45,004 bases of DNA from Clostridium gallinarum (lineage in GTDB: Bacteria > Bacillota > Clostridia > Clostridiales > Clostridiaceae): positions 1-45,004 of the forward strand of contig NZ_JACSQZ010000025.1 in assembly GCF_014836325.1 (NCBI RefSeq). Direction: 5' to 3'. A program made the translations under genes and the position numbers. Below, one piece after another: positions 43,661-45,004 of this stretch; position 1 is the first letter of the stretch; each line of letters starts with the position of its first letter. The notes beneath the pieces were generated by a model. It saw nothing but the letters and a program-made list of their open reading frames with translations. It did not search any database and was not told the origin of the DNA.

Positions 43661-44755
43661 ATGAAAAAAAAGTTAATAGCACTAACACTTTCAGCTCTTA
43701 TGATAACAGGCTTGGTAGGCTGTGGAAATAGTGAAACAGCAAAAAAGAGCCTTAAGGTAGGTATGGTTACTGATGCTGGAACTATTGATGATAAGTCATT
43801 TAATCAAGGAACTTGGGAAGGGATTTTAAAGGCTGAGGAAGAACTTGGAATTGACAGTAGTTATTTAAAGCCGTCAGGAAATACAGAGGCAGATTATATG
43901 AAGGAAATAGGAAACCTTTATGATGCTGGTTATAAGTTTATAGTAACTCCTGGATTTAAATTTGAAACTGCTTTATTCCAAGCACAAGATAAATATCCAG
44001 AAGCAAAATTTGTTATTATAGATGGCTCACCTAACAATGGTAAGGATGGAGAAGAAAGAGTAGAAAAAGTTGGTGATAATACTATTGCTATATATTTCGC
44101 AGAGCAAGAAGCTGGGTTTGCAGTAGGAGTTGCAGCAGCTCTTGAACTTAAAGAAGGTGAATTAGGATTTATTGGTGGTATGAAGTTACCTGCAGTTCAA
44201 AAATTTAATTGGGGATTCCAACAAGGAGTTAAGTATGCCAATGAAAATTTAGGAACTAATATGAACATAAAAAAAGAAAATGTTGTTTACCAAGGAACTT
44301 TTGATAATGTAGCAGCAGGACAACAAATAGCAGCTACTATGTTCGATAATGGAGTTAAAGCTATATTTACTGCAGCTGGTGGAGTTGGAGTTGGTTCTAT
44401 AAAAGAAGCTAAAGATAGAGCTACAAATGGTAAAGAAGCTTGGATAATAGGAGTTGACGTTGATCAATATCAAGATGGTGTTTATGATGAAGCTAACAAT
44501 AAATCAATTATTTTAACTTCAGCAGTTAAAAAGGTAGAGGCAGCAGCATTTGATATGATTAAGAGTGAACTTGATGGAAACTTTAAGGGCGGACAAACTT
44601 TAGTCTTTGATGCAAAGAGTGGTGGAGTAGGTATTCCAGCTGAAAATCCAAATCTTTCAAAGGAAACACAAGATAAAGTTAATGAAGTTTTAGACCAAAT
44701 TAAAGAAGGAAAAATTATTGTTTCAGATAAAGCAGACAATTTAATTGAACCTTAA
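43661..44755 (+). CDS. BMP-family nucleoside-binding lipoprotein
   Basis: This is the substrate-binding lipoprotein of a BmpA/PnrA/BmpA-NupA type ABC importer, most of which carry purine nucleosides. The lipobox is LVGC (Cys21). Family segments are KVGMVTDAGTIDDKSFNQGTWEG near the mature N-terminus, FVIIDG, GFIGGMKLPAV and GVDVDQYQDGVYD. Length is 364 residues, as usual. ATG 43661 is chosen over the upstream ATG 43628 because GGAGGG precedes it and it starts a proper signal peptide. The ATPase gene follows after a strong hairpin, giving the normal order for this operon. Confidence 0.93.
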   Translation: MKKKLIALTLSALMITGLVGCGNSETAKKSLKVGMVTDAGTIDDKSFNQGTWEGILKAEEELGIDSSYLKPSGNTEADYMKEIGNLYDAGYKFIVTPGFKFETALFQAQDKYPEAKFVIIDGSPNNGKDGEERVEKVGDNTIAIYFAEQEAGFAVGVAAALELKEGELGFIGGMKLPAVQKFNWGFQQGVKYANENLGTNMNIKKENVVYQGTFDNVAAGQQIAATMFDNGVKAIFTAAGGVGVGSIKEAKDRATNGKEAWIIGVDVDQYQDGVYDEANNKSIILTSAVKKVEAAAFDMIKSELDGNFKGGQTLVFDAKSGGVGIPAENPNLSKETQDKVNEVLDQIKEGKIIVSDKADNLIEP

Positions 44756-44767
44756 TAAATGATGATT

Positions 44768-44804
44768 TAAGGAAATTTAAGGGGTTATCCTTTAAATTTC
44801 CTTA
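44768..44804 (+). terminator. Intra-operon hairpin between the binding protein and ATPase genes
   Basis: A 16-bp stem (TAAGGAAATTTAAGGG at 44768-44783, complement at 44789-44804 with one G-U) encloses GTTAT. No T-run follows. It probably reduces read-through or protects the upstream message, so that binding protein exceeds ATPase. Confidence 0.6.
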
Positions 44805-44831
44805 TTAGTATAAAAGGAAGTGGTGAATTAT

Positions 44832-45004
44832 ATGGATTATGTAGTAGAGATGCTTAATATTCGAAAAGAATTTCCTGGTATTATAGCAAATGATAATGTT
44901 ACTTTACAACTTAAAAGAGGAGAAATCCATGCTCTTTTAGGAGAAAATGGAGCAGGTAAATCTACATTAATGGGAATGCTATTTGGAATGTATAGTCCAG
45001 ATGG
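44832..45004 (+). CDS. Nucleoside ABC transporter ATPase (5' part, cut by window end)
   Basis: Fifty-seven codons are visible before the window ends. The start ATG follows AAAAGGAAGTGG. The first residues ([20 protein letters not shown]) and the Walker A motif GENGAGKST identify an ABC ATPase of the sugar/nucleoside duplicated-domain type (RbsA/YufO-like). It follows the BMP-family binding protein, so it should energise the same importer. Confidence 0.9.
   Translation, partial: MDYVVEMLNIRKEFPGIIANDNVTLQLKRGEIHALLGENGAGKSTLMGMLFGMYSPD

Overview
The window is AT-rich, densely packed chromosomal DNA from an endospore-forming anaerobe, most likely Clostridium sensu stricto near the C. perfringens group. 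The grounds are the very low GC, strong AGGAGG-type ribosome binding sites, AGA-dominated arginine codons, and a run of clostridial sporulation and housekeeping genes (yabG, veg, sipL, cphB-cphA, ispE, spoIIR, pyrG). I see no prophage, insertion sequence, CRISPR array or rRNA. This assignment is inference from gene content.

Left part (1-16.3 kb): a tRNA-Asn cut by one base at the window edge, a membrane-anchored polysaccharide deacetylase, and a five-gene run of response regulator, histidine kinase, lipoprotein, TldD and TldE. Next come an LtaS-type lipoteichoic acid synthase (minus strand), a FAD oxidoreductase, a minus-strand pair (RusA-like nuclease with a zinc ribbon, SGNH hydrolase), tsaD, an alpha/beta hydrolase, an HtrA protease and a small Cys-rich protein.

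Middle (16.3-23.3 kb): an orphan EutH-like transporter, then a locus that reads as flavin-based extracellular electron transfer (FLEET). It holds apbE (FMN transferase), an FMN-binding lipoprotein with a matching flavinylation motif, an NDH-2/DoxX fusion, EetA-like and EetB-like membrane proteins, and a polyprenyl diphosphate synthase. The expected flow is NADH to NDH-2, to a short-chain quinone, to EetA/EetB, to the flavinylated surface lipoprotein. In this sequence apbE is interrupted by one in-frame TAA with the remaining coding frame intact. No demethylmenaquinone prenyltransferase is present in the window.

Right part (23.3-45 kb): a LysR regulator, a solute-binding protein without a transporter, and a spore-coat island of two glycosyltransferases, three CotS-family kinase-like proteins and one degenerate CotS-like protein. 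This leads into yabG, veg, sipL, the cyanophycin pair cphB-cphA, ispE, spoIIR, a DUF1934/YwiB protein, an unknown small gene, pyrG, and the start of a BMP-type nucleoside ABC transporter. Promoter-like sequences fit the expected regulons: two sigma-K matches (first cotS gene and yabG), one sigma-F match (spoIIR), and two tandem consensus sigma-A promoters before veg. A hairpin lies exactly between the Shine-Dalgarno and start codon of the YwiB-like gene, which would restore normal spacing if folded.
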